Source: Perkinsus olseni
Taxonomy: Eukaryota; Perkinsozoa; Perkinsida; Perkinsidae
DNA: 64,000 bases
Assembly (NCBI GenBank): GCA_013115135.1
Contig: JABANP010000021.1
Span: 62,001-126,000 of the forward strand
Reading direction: 5' to 3'
This document shows, one piece after another, positions 21,093-32,113 of the stretch. Below the pieces are notes generated by a model. It worked only from the letters and a program-made list of their open reading frames with translations. It did no database searches and had not been told where the DNA came from. The position numbers and the translations under genes are program-made. Within the stretch, counting starts at the first letter, position 1. Each line of letters starts with the position of its first letter.

Positions 21093-22825
21093 ATGTCCTG
21101 TCTGTCCCTCTGGGTGCTGCTGGCTACCCTAACGATAGGTCTCGTTGGTGCAACCTCGGCCGTGAAGGTAGCTGCAGTTCAGTACACCTCGAGAGCTGTC
21201 ATATCTGATCCACCCGTCAACAACCTTGCGCGTGATCTGGCTGGTCTCGGCAAGCTAGTCAGCGATACAGCGAAGTCAAGGCCTGATCTAGTGGTAAGGA
21301 TCCAAGCTCGACCGCGGCTAGTCGTGACTAGCCAAAGTTCTTCCGCATTCGCCCGTTGATGAAGAGGGCCGCGTTAAGCTTTTTCATCGTCCTCGCGTCA
21401 GGTTCTACCCGAGGCCTCGTTATGGGGTTGGATACTCGGCTACTACAACGGAACCGATGCGGGTGATCAGGAGGCTCGTCGTGCTGGACGCTCCGTAGCT
21501 CATCATGGGGATATCACCATCGGCTGGCGTCAGCCTACCTGCAAGTGGTCAATGCTGGACTGCCAGGAATCTTCACAGTGCGAAGATCCTCTGGCATATC
21601 TTAGCTGCCTATCTTCCCTTACTAATGTTACCCTCGTCGCCAACATCCTCCATAGGCCAGCTACCGGCAAACAGTACAACACTGAAGTTGCCTTTGGTCC
21701 CGATGGTGCGGTACTACAATACTACCACAAGTGGCATCTGTTTGGAGAAACACCGGCCATAGACCAACCAGTAACGAAGAAGCTCGCCGTGTTCGCGCTA
21801 CCACAGAACCCCACGGTGAAGGTCGGCTTGCTCGTATGCTATGATCTCTTGTTTGTATCCAACCTCATCGAGATGGTCCAAAGGAGTGGCGTATCTTTAA
21901 TCGCGTTTTCAACCTCGTGGGCATCGGCCTATCCCTCGTATAATGTCGTCATGGAGCAACAGGCCATGGCTCGGTTCCTGGGAGTTGGTCTAGTCGCTGC
22001 TAACAACGCAGCAGCCTACAGCAACGGCGGTGGACTGTATGATGGTACGGGCAAACCGGTAGCGGTCTACATGGACCCCCCATCATCTCGGGACGTGGTC
22101 CTCAGTGGTACAATCAATATTCCACCGGTGGAGTCCCCCACCGCCCGAGCAGTCTCGCTCGACCTGTCCCGAGGATTTGCCAGACCCCAGCAGCAATCTC
22201 GTCAGTGCTCGCTGGGCACTTCTGAGATTACCAATGACTACAGCCTCGATGAGTTTGAGGGCGGTTGTCAAGTGGCTGTGTTTGAGGGCGGGCCACTATC
22301 ATCTGCACGCTACCAGCCTGGACGGAACCGTGGAGTGCCAAGCCACCTTCAGGATAAGGAAGAAAACGGCCGATGATGATAGCCATCATCGTAGCCGTGT
22401 CGCTCTCGTTGCCTTCGATCAAGAGTGGGTGTTCCCTCGGACTCCTTGATGGATGGAAGGCTCGAGGGTGCGCGTTGGTCAGTTGTCATTACGGGAGTGG
22501 CAAACTCTGTGGCTACAGCATGCAAGCAGTGTCCCCCGACTTCGTCATCGAGGCTGGTCTCGAACTGCAACTCACTCACTTTTCTCAAGGCTACCATTCA
22601 CCGTTGGCCATGCTGGGATATGGTACCGGAGGCGCCAAACTGCTGCCGCCGGAGGACCTCGCCGTGGTCAGCAACGCCACTGGGGTGTCGTGGATGAGGA
22701 CTAACCGGCCACTCACCGAGCTCTACAGCGCCGTCTTGTACGCCATCCACGAGAACAACGACCCCATTGAGGACCTTCGGGAGGCGGATGTCGAGCCAGC
22801 TGACTACCCAGTATTTTACGATTGA
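21093..22825 (+). CDS. Secreted vanin/biotinidase-type amidohydrolase (nitrilase superfamily)
   Basis: Predicted secreted carbon-nitrogen hydrolase of the pantetheinase/biotinidase branch, cleaving pantetheine or biotinyl amides. ATG 21093 gives a signal peptide (MSCLSLWVLLATLTIGLVGA), then VKVAAVQYTSR, the usual start of the nitrilase fold. Intron 21294-21401. The Glu-Lys-Cys triad is visible: VLPEASLWG, YYHKWHLFGETPA (vanin: YHK.NLF), VGLLVCYDLLFVSNLIEMV (vanin: CFDILFHDPA). FSTSWAS follows as in vanin PTAWMN. Intron 22200-22242 leads to GHYHLHATSLDGTVECQ. A later exon carries RGCALVSCHYGSGKLC, matching the vanin C-terminal domain CALLKC. One junction near 22391-22460 is unresolved. The extra C-terminal domain separates this from plain nitrilases. 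Confidence 0.8.
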
Positions 22826-22829
22826 CAAA

Positions 22830-23120
22830 TGATAGTTTTTCTCTTCCATTCGTGTAGTTATTGAGTACAGTATGTCACATGCAAGCTCACGACGCTTCAA
22901 CTCGACAGTCTCAATCGTGCAAGTAGAAACTTTTCCTGTAAAAAATGTAATAAGTTGGTATGTACAACAAGTGCGTTGCAGTACTGTACTAAGACAGAAG
23001 TTTGAACGAGCGGAAAGCTCTTGAGTGCTGTGCCTTGGGCCTGTAATGCATCGTACGAGAGCGCAATCAGGCACCAGTAACAACACATCGATGGCAGAAG
23101 CGAGAAGCATACCACAAGAC
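22830..23120. other. Intergenic, convergent
   Basis: This lies between the vanin-like gene (+) and the first mucin-like gene (-). It is open on the minus strand but shows no domain or splice pattern; nothing supported. Confidence 0.4.
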
Positions 23121-23121
23121 T

Positions 23122-23990
23122 TTACCTCCCTGAGGGAGGGTGTGGAGGAGTTGTCGTGTGGGGTGGGGTTGTCCTAGTAGTCGCTGCCGTGGTGGTATGC
23201 GGAGTAGTCGCTGGTGTAGTCGCCGGAGTAGTAGGTGGGGGAGTGGTAGGTGGGGTAGTCGGTGGAGTAGTTGGTGGAGTGGTAGTGGCAGGTGGACTGG
23301 AAGTAGGAACTGCCGGGGAAGTAGTTGATGGTGTGGTAGTCCTCGACGGTGTAGTTCTCGTTGGGCCTGGTGGTACGGGTGTTGTTGTGGGCGTAGTCCT
23401 TGGTGGTTGAGGTGTTGGACCGCCGCCTCGAGTCGTCGTACTTGGAGGCTGTGTGGTTTGGTTCGGAGCTCCTAAATACATAAATATCACAATTCACACG
23501 GCACCTGGAGCAAGAACTCACTGGTGAACGGCCGAAGGGTGGGAGCGGGGCCGCATGCACTTAGCCACAGCGAGACCGCTACCAACGCAGTAGAGAGCAG
23601 AATGATACGGAGACTTAAAACCATTGTTGAGAGGGGTGGAAAAGCTGTTGCATCATCAGGCATTCAGGCACACCCCGCAACTCGACTTAGCGGCAATTTC
23701 AGGCAGAAACTTCGTAAAACATGACAAAACACCGAATAACATAAACGTACAAAGGTGACGCATGACCAATGGCGAAAAGCCCTACCGTGATTGCAGTAAG
23801 CAGCTTTGAACGAAGGATAGCCGTTGAGGTCGGCTATCATAGAAGACGACAGGACCAGCAATGAGGCCTGCGCGAGTTGACCCTTCCAGGTCCTGGTGAT
23901 GCTCCCGGTAAAGTTGGGATCAGCGCAAGGGCGACCCTCACAATGATACACGCGGTAGCGTTACCGACGAAATGGTGGAAATCGTGTCCT
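23122..23990 (-). CDS. Secreted mucin-like Thr/Pro-rich protein (copy 3)
   Basis: Two exon regions on the minus strand. The distal one (about 23790-23960) has a short Cys-containing segment: VYHCEGRPCADPNFTGS, then AYCNHG next to a potential GTAGGG donor. The proximal one (23122-23490) begins APNQTTQPPSTTTRGG and becomes almost pure Thr/Pro (TTPPTTPPTTPPPTTPATTP), ending in HPPSGR. Such Thr/Pro tracts are the normal substrate for O-glycosylation, giving a mucin-like stalk. No start codon or signal peptide was fixed for this copy, so the 5' end is provisional. Same order of short Cys region then Thr-rich tail as the neighbouring copies. Confidence 0.5.
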
Positions 23991-24164
23991 CCGAGTGCGT
24001 CTGTGAGTCGCAGACTGCGACTGGTTGTCGACGTACCTATGCGAGGAGAAGAATAACTTGACCCGCGACCCTGAAAGTCCTGATTCCAGCCAACTCACCT
24101 GGCTCATTCGACAATCGAGCGCTCGACTCCATCACTGCGAATTAAGACGTGGGCGACGTCGCCA

Positions 24165-25648
24165 CTATCGTGATTCTATAACCGCTGCCGTCGCTGCCCC
24201 AGTTGGAGTTGGTATACTCACAGTCGTCATACTTACTGAGCCTTCCCTCTCCGCAGTACTTGTCGTCACATGCGACTGCGATTTTGTTGAGCTGGGCGTC
24301 GTGGAGACAAGTATCGCTGTGGTCGTTGGGGTCTCCCTCGGCGTTGGCCTTGGTGTCGTCACAGCCGACGTTCTAGTTGAAGGCGACGTGGCCTTCGCGT
24401 TGGCGGTCTCAGTCGCGGTGGTCCCACTTGTAGTTGTTACTGTCGCGCTGGTCGTTGCTGTGGTAGTAGCCGTTGTCGTCGCGCTAGTCATTGGTATGGT
24501 AGTAGCCGTGGTCGTGACGCTGGTCGTTGTTGTGGTAGTAGTCGTGGTCGTCGCGCTAGTCGTTGTTATGGTAGTAGTCGTGGTCGTCGCGCTAGTCGTT
24601 GTTGTGGTAGTAGTCGTGGTCGTCGTGCTGGTCGTTGTTGTGGTAGTAGCCGTGGTCGTGGCACTTGCTGTTGTAGTATCCGTCGTCGTGCCGCTTGTCG
24701 TTGTAGTTGATGTGGTCGTATTGCCAGGAGTTGTGCTTGTTGTGCTTGGTGTTGTCGTCGCCGTAGTCGTCAAGCGTGTCGTCGTCGTGTTGCCTGGAGT
24801 GGTACTCGTCCTTGTCGTTGCGCTTCCAGTGGTCGTCCCACTTGGTGTCACTGTTGTTGGGGTAGCAGTTGACGGTGGCGTAGTTGCTGGAGTAGTAGGT
24901 GCAACGCTGGGTTGTGACGTTGTACCTGCATACTGCGAGATCTAACATGAAGGTCTACTCGGATATTCGACATCAGGCTACACTGCCCGGGCAGGATTCT
25001 CCTATCAAGATGCCATTGAGGCTCGTCAGGATATCGGAAAGATCACGTTGAACGCAGCGTTGAGACTCACGCCTTGACCCCTCAAAATCCTGGGTCTATT
25101 GCTCAACATCAAGAAACCAATTCCGCTGCGATCCAAGCGAGCACTCGAGCAACCGTGATAGTGTATTGGAGTGTTCGTGATCGCTCCCTGATGGGTACCC
25201 TAGGTGATCTACTCAGAGCGGTAGCCAACGCATGCGAGGCAAACTCCTCCTCCCATCGGTTGGAGACGACCTCGGCTAGACGTGCAAACTCACTCTGTTG
25301 TGGGAATGGGCTCGGACTGCTGCTACAGCCTTGCAACGTGATCGGCCAAAACACAGAGGCAGACATCAACACGACGAATGCGACCCAGCGTATCCACCGT
25401 GTCGAGCCGCATGGAGTCACCGAGCAGACACGCGCGGTGTGGCCTCCCATGAAAAGTACGGCTACCACGACAGACGAAAACAAGCTGTGACTGTAGAAAG
25501 GAGAAACCCAATCAGGAGGCAACGACAACCAGATTCGAAAAGAACACGGAAGCGCAATGTTCGACGGAAAGTCGGAGTCGGTAAAGTAGAAGGAGACCCT
25601 CTGCAAAATGTTATGCGAGGCTGGAGGAGCATTCGTCACAGCACACAA
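24165..25648 (-). CDS. Secreted mucin-like Thr-rich protein with coding minisatellite (copy 2)
   Basis: The upstream exon region (about 25200-25460) contains a hydrophobic leader-like stretch (STRWIRWVAFVVLMSASVFW) followed by GCSSSPSPFPQ. The main exon runs in one frame from about 24930 (QYAGTTSQPSVAPTTPATTP) to the stop at 24165 and is dominated by Thr with Ser, Ala and Pro, more than 200 residues. It holds six exact 36-bp units (24451-24666), that is twelve codons each. The tail region turns less repetitive (SHVTTSTAEREGSVSMTT). Probably a secreted or surface O-glycoprotein. The exon joining leader to tail is inferred. The opposite strand is open as poly-Val and is a shadow. Confidence 0.52.
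24451..24666 (-). repeat. Coding minisatellite, 6 x 36 bp
   Basis: Six end-to-end 36-bp units begin GTCGTTGYTRTGGTAGTAG on the plus strand; the first two are the most diverged. The unit is a multiple of three, so copy number can change without a frameshift. On the minus strand each unit encodes twelve residues, mostly Thr with one Ser-Ala or Ser-Val pair. Confidence 0.85.
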
Positions 25649-25831
25649 AGCATAACACTTAACTTACATGGTGGCGACTTAAAAATCACAGATGACCTCA
25701 CAGACGTGCTACGCTTTATCCGCACGCGAAAAGCAATGATTCAGCAACTTTCGACAATATAACAGTGAATCATTTTAGTGGACCTCAACTTTCACAGAAT
25801 CGTATTAGAGGGCTGATGCCGTTTCTTCCGA

Positions 25832-26524
25832 TCAGCTCTCCTGCGAGAAGCTTGGCGGCGGTGATTGCGTGGATGTGGTAGGAGCTTGTGACGATGTACT
25901 GTTAGTAATAATACTTGATGAAGGCGCCTGAGTAGATGTTGAAGTGGGCGTAGATGTACCGTTGGTCGTAGTAGTCGATGCAGGTGCTTCCGTAGATGTT
26001 GTTGAAGGCGGCGTAGACGTGCCATTGGCCGTGGTACTTGATGGGGGCGCCCCAGTAGACGTTGTCAAAGAGGGCGTAGATGTGCCGCTGGTTGTAGTAC
26101 TCGGTGAAGGCGTGGTAGTAGAGGTGGTAGTGGAGGGTGGGAAGGTATTGTTAACGCAATTACAGGGCACTAAAGGATTATATTGGCACGTCATGGTCGA
26201 GTTCCACCGACAGTATGTCCTCAGGTCGTGGAGCATCTCGTAACAGAATATATCTCCCTTAGGGCATAGTTTGCTTGGCTCATAAGACGGCCTAGATGTA
26301 GTTCCACCACCATCATCACTCCCGTTGTTGTCTCGGCGGCCACCTGATACGAGAATTCCCTAACTTAGAGCGAACGGCGGCACGCGAAGAATCTTGCGAC
26401 CTTTACCTGGGACGGTTGGTCCGGCAGGGACGTTACCCCCACAGCCTTCGAGCGCGACGATGGTAGCAAGCAATAAGACCGCAGCGGAGATGGTACATGC
26501 GAGATAGCGGCAGGGGTGGCACAT
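25832..26524 (-). CDS. Secreted mucin-like Thr/Ser-rich protein (copy 1), signal peptide and Cys domain
   Basis: Best-resolved mucin copy. ATG 26524 gives a signal peptide (YLACTISAAVLLLATIVALE) followed by GCGGNVPAGPTVP and a GTAAAGG donor. After the intron come DDGGGTTSRPSYEPSK and a compact cysteine module: LCPKGDIFCYEMLHDL, YCRWNSTMTCQYNPL, PCNCVNN, with six or more Cys and an Asn-X-Ser/Thr site. The rest (to the stop at 25832) is Thr/Ser/Pro-rich with repeats such as TTSTGAPPSSTTANGTST and TTSTEAPASTTTTNGTST, spaced about 20 residues apart. This suggests a surface or secreted glycoprotein with an N-terminal Cys domain and an O-glycosylated stalk. Confidence 0.65.
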
Positions 26525-26772
26525 AACCACACTCTTTTCTGACACCAACAATCACCGCGCAACAGAGACAGAAAGACTCTCTGGCAGGCCACAAAATCCG
26601 TGGTACGGATGCCCATGGGAATTTCCTGTGTGTTACCAAGCAGCGTATCGCGATCAATCGAGCCTGAGATCTATCCGACAGTTGAACGGCGGTGAATTTG
26701 ATCTTGTGGTCGTAGTAGAACGCCGCCGATCCCCTGTGGCCATGCGCACGCGTGCTGAATATTTGGCCGGGG

Positions 26773-27201
26773 TCACAGACGTTCCCGCACGCCGTGGTCG
26801 TCATCGTTCACCGCTGAGGCCTTGAGCAGCTTTACAGATTTCCCCCGACTTTTTCTTCTCCCAGCCGTCACTCGTGTGCGGTTATCTAGGACTTCGCGGA
26901 GGGCATACTCGTAGTGGATACTCTGCTTGGAGCATCTGCCTGGCTGAGCTGTTAGAGGCATGCTGCCTTCGGCGCCCAATCGCGGTCCCTTTGTCAGGAG
27001 AACGCGACTAGTGTGCCTAGTTGATCGTTCCTCCCTGTCGAGCTCACTAGGTGACGTTACCCGGTTCAGTGCTACCATATTTTCCTGGAAGTTGCAGCAG
27101 AGAATGTAAACGGTGAAATTTTGTTGCGTCTCGAGTAGGGTCAGCAAGGCAAGCTCCATCACTGAAAGTTCTCTGCTTGCTCTTCGGGATTCGCTATCCA
27201 A
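26773..27201 (-). CDS. Hypothetical ORF
   Basis: Open frame of 142 codons on the minus strand, with segments such as ELALLTLLETQQNFTVYILC and a basic end (TAGRRKSRGKSVKLLKAS). No family, TM or splice support is evident. It sits upstream of mucin copy 1 and could be an exon of an unrelated gene or chance. The plus-strand ORF at 27336-27617 nearby is equally unsupported. Confidence 0.22.
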   Translation of the reverse strand: MDSESRRASRELSVMELALLTLLETQQNFTVYILCCNFQENMVALNRVTSPSELDREERSTRHTSRVLLTKGPRLGAEGSMPLTAQPGRCSKQSIHYEYALREVLDNRTRVTAGRRKSRGKSVKLLKASAVNDDDHGVRERL

Positions 27202-27727
27202 ATCAGCCGTGACAACCCTCTGCGACGGAGTGCTTTGCGGTTATTCGTTTCACTAAAGTTATAGTCAGTAGTAACTGACACCATAGCATCAGTTGAAGTT
27301 GCCCAGTACAACAAGCCCTTCACGCGCCCGTCCGGATGTGCGGGGTCGGGCAGCCTTCCATCGCCGCTGATGCTCTGTGGAATACGAATGGCCTGTGGAG
27401 GCTACCAATGGTTGCCAACCATCTCGGCAGCATCGGTAGTAAGGGGACGGTTCGGCTGTGGCTGTGGCTGATGTCCATAACGTTCCCCTCTAATGGCCAT
27501 GTCCCAACTCCCACTGATTTGAGTAACCGTTCTTGCGTTAGTACTTACAGTGATCGGTACTCACTACCGTACCGAGTCACGGTCATAGCGAGAGCACAGC
27601 AAGGGCAGCAGAAGTGATAATGCTGCCTAGCCTTGATGCACCCTGCTTACCTTGGAAGTATCATATGCCCTCACCAGTGAGCTGCAAGAGGTGGAGAGGA
27701 AGTATGGTAGGAGAAAAAGGATGAAAG

Positions 27728-29207
27728 GTGATAGGAAATGCATCCTGGGGGAGACTCTCATTCCGGCTCAGCGCCGTACGACTGCAGCCCTACGTTGGAG
27801 CTCATTCGTGTTGGTCGGATGAGGTGAAGAATTTAGTGCCTCGGATTTGCGTTCATACGCCTTGGCTAGTCCCGGTCTTGACCACGCTAAGGGCAGGGTT
27901 ACCCTGCCAGGGTATGCATGCTTTCTTTGGAATCCGAACTCATTCACGTGTGAAGTGGAAAGAGTGGAAGATACGTTCTTCAGATCTCGAGGAGCTGTGG
28001 TCGAGGAGCGAGTCGGACCCTCGGGGCACCAGTCATTCCTTGTTGGTTTTCATCGATCCTACCGACTGGCACAGGGAGCCTAAACTGCTCGCCTCAGTAA
28101 AGAGCGTAGAGTCCCTCAACAGACTCAATCGGGTACTAATGGCTCCCTTCAATCTCTCTGCTGCCCCCTCATTCGTGCACGTCCCCATGTGGGTCCCGTC
28201 CAGGCTCTGGAGGAGCGAGCCGACACTCTGGCAGCCATTCTCAATGCCGCGAGATACGGCTACTACAGAGAACTAGCGTGAGATGCCCGAGATTTTACCA
28301 TCGCCGCGGATGAACCTTAGATATCTCCGACGGTGCCTTGATGACGCCAAAATGGCGCTCCAGGAGCTCTCGGCCAAGCTTGGACGCAGTGACCCCTCCT
28401 ATTTGTAGTCCTCGCGCATCGGTCTGCTAGCAGCGAAGAATCTTACCTCAGACCAAGTAGCGTATCTTTGAAGTCATCGAGTGATGGTGTAGGTAGTAGT
28501 TGCATCGGGGATCCATGCGCTTCACGAATAAGAAGCAAGACGCGTCATCTTGTTGTAACTTTCACAACACTTTGCCCCCTCGAGTCGCGAGAACTCCAAT
28601 TGGCATTGGTAGTGCTAGGTGAGACAGCAGCGGATGGGGCAGCCGTAGCAGTCGGGTCTATCAAGCTTCCACTGAGTGGATGGACGGTGGATGAGGTGCT
28701 CAAGAGGCTAGAAAACACAGAAGTTTACTTCTACGACGTAGCATCCCCCCGATACGCTAACACTTACATTACCCTGTTAAGATCCTCCGTGTATTGGAGC
28801 CTCCCACTCGAGACCTTGTCAAGGAGGCGATCGCCAGGGCCACTGAGCGGCTGTTGATGATGGTGTCACAGCTGAAGGCTCAGATACAGGAGGTCCTCTT
28901 CGCACTCTGGACACGCTGAATTCGAGAGCTCTCAGGAAGGAGACACGACTCCGAGAACACCAGAGGAGATCGCCGCTAGCTGCCTCCGTGCCCTGGTTTC
29001 GGAACATCTTGTGAGGTGGAATGTTATCGTGAGAGAACGCACAGCGGCAGGAAGCGGTTCATGCCCTCCCCTAGTAGGTCAACCAGTTGCTACAGCTGAT
29101 GCCACCTGGAGAGATAGAGGCCTTAGCGGAGAGGCTGGCCTTCAAACAGCAGTTGGAAAAGGTGGAGGAAAGGGAGGTAGTGCGAACAGCGCTCAAGCCA
29201 CTTGATT
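27728..29207 (+). CDS. Coiled-coil protein with a C2-like segment
   Basis: Multi-exon gene, start not fixed. Readable exons in order: EWKIRSSDLEELWSRSESD with LLVFIDPTDWHREPKLLASV; ALEERADTLAAILNAARYGY; intron of about 43 nt; YLRRCLDDAKMALQELSAKL; ELQLALVVLGETAADGAAVA with VGSIKLPLSGW, a beta-strand pattern like a C2 domain; LKRLENTE, intron of 59 nt, ILRVLEPPTRDLVKEAIA; ATERLLMMVSQLKAQIQE, intron of 43 nt, EGDTTPRTPEEIAASCLRAL; finally PPGEIEALAERLAFKQQLEK to TGA near 29207. Heptad-rich helices dominate, as in centriolar or cytoskeletal scaffolds with C2 domains. No specific family is claimed. Confidence 0.45.
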
Positions 29208-29209
29208 GA

Positions 29210-29640
29210 AGCTTTACTTATACTTCGTGCTGTACACGGTAAAACCGCCACGCTTCTCGGCAAAAGGGCGCCGCCGGCTGTCACGCCAGTAATGCAAGAT
29301 TGTTGTCCTCAAAACCCTTCTGGATGCTCACGGACATGATCCGTTTTTCCTTGATGAGGGTTCTTGATCCTCAGTGCCCGATAGAAGCAGGCTCTAACAT
29401 CTCGTGCAATGCTTCCTAATAAACTGAACATCTCCGGCTCCGTAGTGCTTCCCCTTACGGTGTCTGCCACACCTCTTTCTACGATCGAGCTATTGGAATG
29501 AGCTAGAGGTCTTCCTACCGCATCACTCACGCAGCAGCAAAGTTCCATCAATCGCGGGGGGCCTCCCCGGGGGCTCTCACTATCACGAACTTCGGGAGTT
29601 CACCCGCCTTCGCTTGGCTACTCGAGTCTCTCACACAGCA
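29210..29640. other. Intergenic, no gene seen
   Basis: The minus-strand ORF at 29309-29551 shows no motif. The region separates two coiled-coil genes in the same orientation. Confidence 0.35.
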
Positions 29641-29649
29641 GTAATGCAT

Positions 29650-31801
29650 CGTGTCTCGGATGTGTTCCGAACTTCCTCAGCCGGCGCCTCTGGCGGCGGA
29701 CCGAGAAGCTCTAGCGAATCTCGAGCGGGAAGTGGTGGACCTCAAGCAGAGGCTTGTGGAGGCAGCCTCTGAGGCAGAGAGCCAGAAGCAGGAGATCGAG
29801 CGGGAACGAGCTCAATGGGTCTGCTCATGATGATGCTCAGCAGTGTTATGTCATCCGTTGGGTTACCAGGCAGCGGAGCGATCTGCACTGCGAGATTCCC
29901 TGGCTGAATCAAGGTCATCGGGAGCCGCAGCAAAGGAGCAGGCGGCACAGGAGCTCACCACCTTACGGATGGGCCTCAAGGAAAGTACACTGTACTCAAG
30001 GCGGGCCCTGTTCGGATGGGGCATCAGGCCAGGACCAGACAGCAAGCCTGAGGAGCCCAGCTGGAAGCTATACGGAAACAGCAGCAGCAGAGGCAGCCCG
30101 TGGTCGTACCAGACGAGGCAGCCATCAGAGCCGAGGCTCTGAAGGAATACACTGCCAAGTTGGAGGAAGAAGAGCAGACACTTCGCCGGGAGCATGAGAA
30201 GAGGGCTCAGGAGATGGAGGCGGCCTTCAATGCTAGAGTAACACATAGCAGGGATGCTACGGCGAAGGGCCGTCTGGGTAGGTCAGGGAGCTCCGAGCTG
30301 GAGCGAGACGCCATGCAAAGGGAGCTGGACGACTATCGAGAGCAAGTAGTAGAATCGATTCGACTCGTCCGCCGTATGGTGGTACTTGCAGCTTCGAGAG
30401 GTGGCGTCTGTGGTGAGGATGGATGAGGGCGTGCAGTGCCAATCGTGCGGATGTAGGGCGACTCTCGAGTCGGGATTTACGATGTTCTGTAGCTTCTCGG
30501 AGACCTAGCCTGCTCGTACCCAGACAAGAGTCGGCTGAGCTGAAGACCTGTGAAGAAGAGGGAGAGGTCGTTGCAGCTGTGGCGGATGAGGGGGTGGCCG
30601 CAGTGGTAGAGCAGGAAGAGAGAGGCGTTCAATGCCAATCATGCGGCGGTAAGGCGCTTTTACAGCAGCACTGTAGGTGGCCGTCTGGTAGCCTCTCGAA
30701 GACCCGAGTCTGGTACCCGTCCAAGAGTTCGCTAGGGAGAAGGAGGAGGAGCTCAGCATGTACCGTCTACGCTACGGGTTGGAGTGTGGTGGTGAGCCTG
30801 CGCCCCTCCTTCTGTGGTCCCTCCATGCTGCCATCAGAAGGGGCCACCGTTGGGGAGGTGGATGCTCTACGGAACTTCGTCATCAACCATAGTAGCTCTA
30901 TAAGGGAGGCTCTCTGTGACGGGTCATCGAAAATCACGAGAGATGGTAGGGCAAGGATCACAGAGATCACTCGGCCCACTGATAGGCTCCCTCAGCCTTG
31001 GCGCGGTACCTGGCCTCCTGCTCCAGTCGAGATGGTTCATCCGACTTCCTCGACTACTTCAGTGGTCGAATCCTCAGCCTCGTCAGTGGCAGTGACGGCA
31101 AGAGCGAGGCGACCATCGAGGAGCTGCTCAACTACCTACATGTAAGTTTAGCTGTACTGGACGTGCGGGAGGGGGTCTCAGGTCGCTGAGGAGTCTACGA
31201 AGGAAGAGGAGCAGCAGCAGCCAACGGCAGAGGAAGGGAGGATGTCTCTTTTGAAGTCCGAGCTGCGGGATGGGGCCTCCCAAACGGAGGCGGTCGGAGG
31301 CACAGAGGTGACCTGGATGGTACCTCGAAGGTCTACTACTAGTACAGCGGAAAGGGACAGGTTGGAGAAGATGAGGCATAAGCTCTGGGGTGGGCGGTTG
31401 GTCGGAGGGCTGCTCTATGGCGTCTTTAGAGTCACCCTCGGAGATAACGACAGCCTTCCGGGATCGCGAGAGGGCGGAGCTGGTGAGACCGTATAAGGAA
31501 GAGATACTCATATTGCGGAAGGATAATGAAGAGGTGCTGCTGCTGCTGTTCACAGCGTCAGTCGGCTGATGCTGAGGTTGCTCCTTCCCACTGCCAGAGG
31601 TGCCTCCGCATGGCAGCACTGCAGCACAGGCTGGACGCTGTACGGTTACAGCTTGCAGAGTTCGCTAAGGCTAATGAGCATCACCTCAATCAGCAGCAGA
31701 AAGAGGCCGTCACTCGGTTGCTCAGCGCGGGCGGCGGGTCTCCGGATGAGGCTGACGACGATGACCTCCGCCTGCTGTTGGACGGCATAAATGTTCCGTA
31801 A
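29650..31801 (+). CDS. Coiled-coil protein with repeated VQCQSCG motif
   Basis: Exons (boundaries partly open) encode long charged helices: LEREVVDLKQRLVEAASEAE, ALRDSLAESRSSGAAAKEQA, KEYTAKLEEEEQTLRREHEK, LERDAMQRELDDYREQVVES, RAELVRPYKEEILILRKDNE, then a last exon HCQRCLRMAALQHRLDAVRL with LNQQQKEAVTRLLSAGG and an acidic end, stop 31799-31801. Two exons about 200 nt apart end with the same short motif GVQCQSCG (about 30426 and 30628), and the last exon has a similar C-x2-C (HCQRC). Rod-like architecture suggests a cytoskeletal or tethering role; the Cys pairs might bind metal. No family assigned. Confidence 0.5.
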
Positions 31802-31844
31802 GTTCTTTCACCGGAATGGGACAAGTCACGGTTATCTATGAGAA

Positions 31845-31865
31845 GGTATCGGGTTCGAGCCCAGG
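31845..31865 (+). repeat. tRNA T-arm-like motif, intergenic
   Basis: TATCGGGTTCGAGCCCAGGC contains GGTTCGAGCC with a self-complementary GGG/CCC stem. It stands about 50 nt after the stop of the coiled-coil gene. No A-box or acceptor stem is evident, so it is not a full tRNA. Confidence 0.35.
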
Positions 31866-32113
31866 CGTCGATACATAAATCGAGACGTCAAATGCTCTAC
31901 TTCGACTCCAAAATTCGTCACGCTCGAGAGGCAGTCCGCAGCACCACTTCCAGAACCGAGCAGTCAGGTGAGAGGCCCTTAGTATGACTGAGAGCCTGTT
32001 GTGCAGTAGCAGTTTACGTCGGAGGGCAAGAAGATCCCTCTGCGGAGGAGAAAGATCTGCTGGTAGCATAGATGATACGCTGTTCGTCGCCTGAGGATCT
32101 CTCAGAGGTCCCT

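Noticed and set aside
23156..24860. CRISPR-like or satellite array
   Set aside because: The repeats are degenerate trinucleotide and 36-bp coding repeats without unique spacers, in a eukaryotic coding exon.
24025..24945. 306-codon plus-strand ORF, almost pure Val
   Set aside because: It is the antisense of the Thr-rich mucin exon: ACN codons read as GTN on the other strand. The minus strand has the leader, Cys module neighbours and stop that make sense.
27336..27617. Plus-strand ORF of 93 codons
   Set aside because: No domain, TM or splice support; composition not distinctive.
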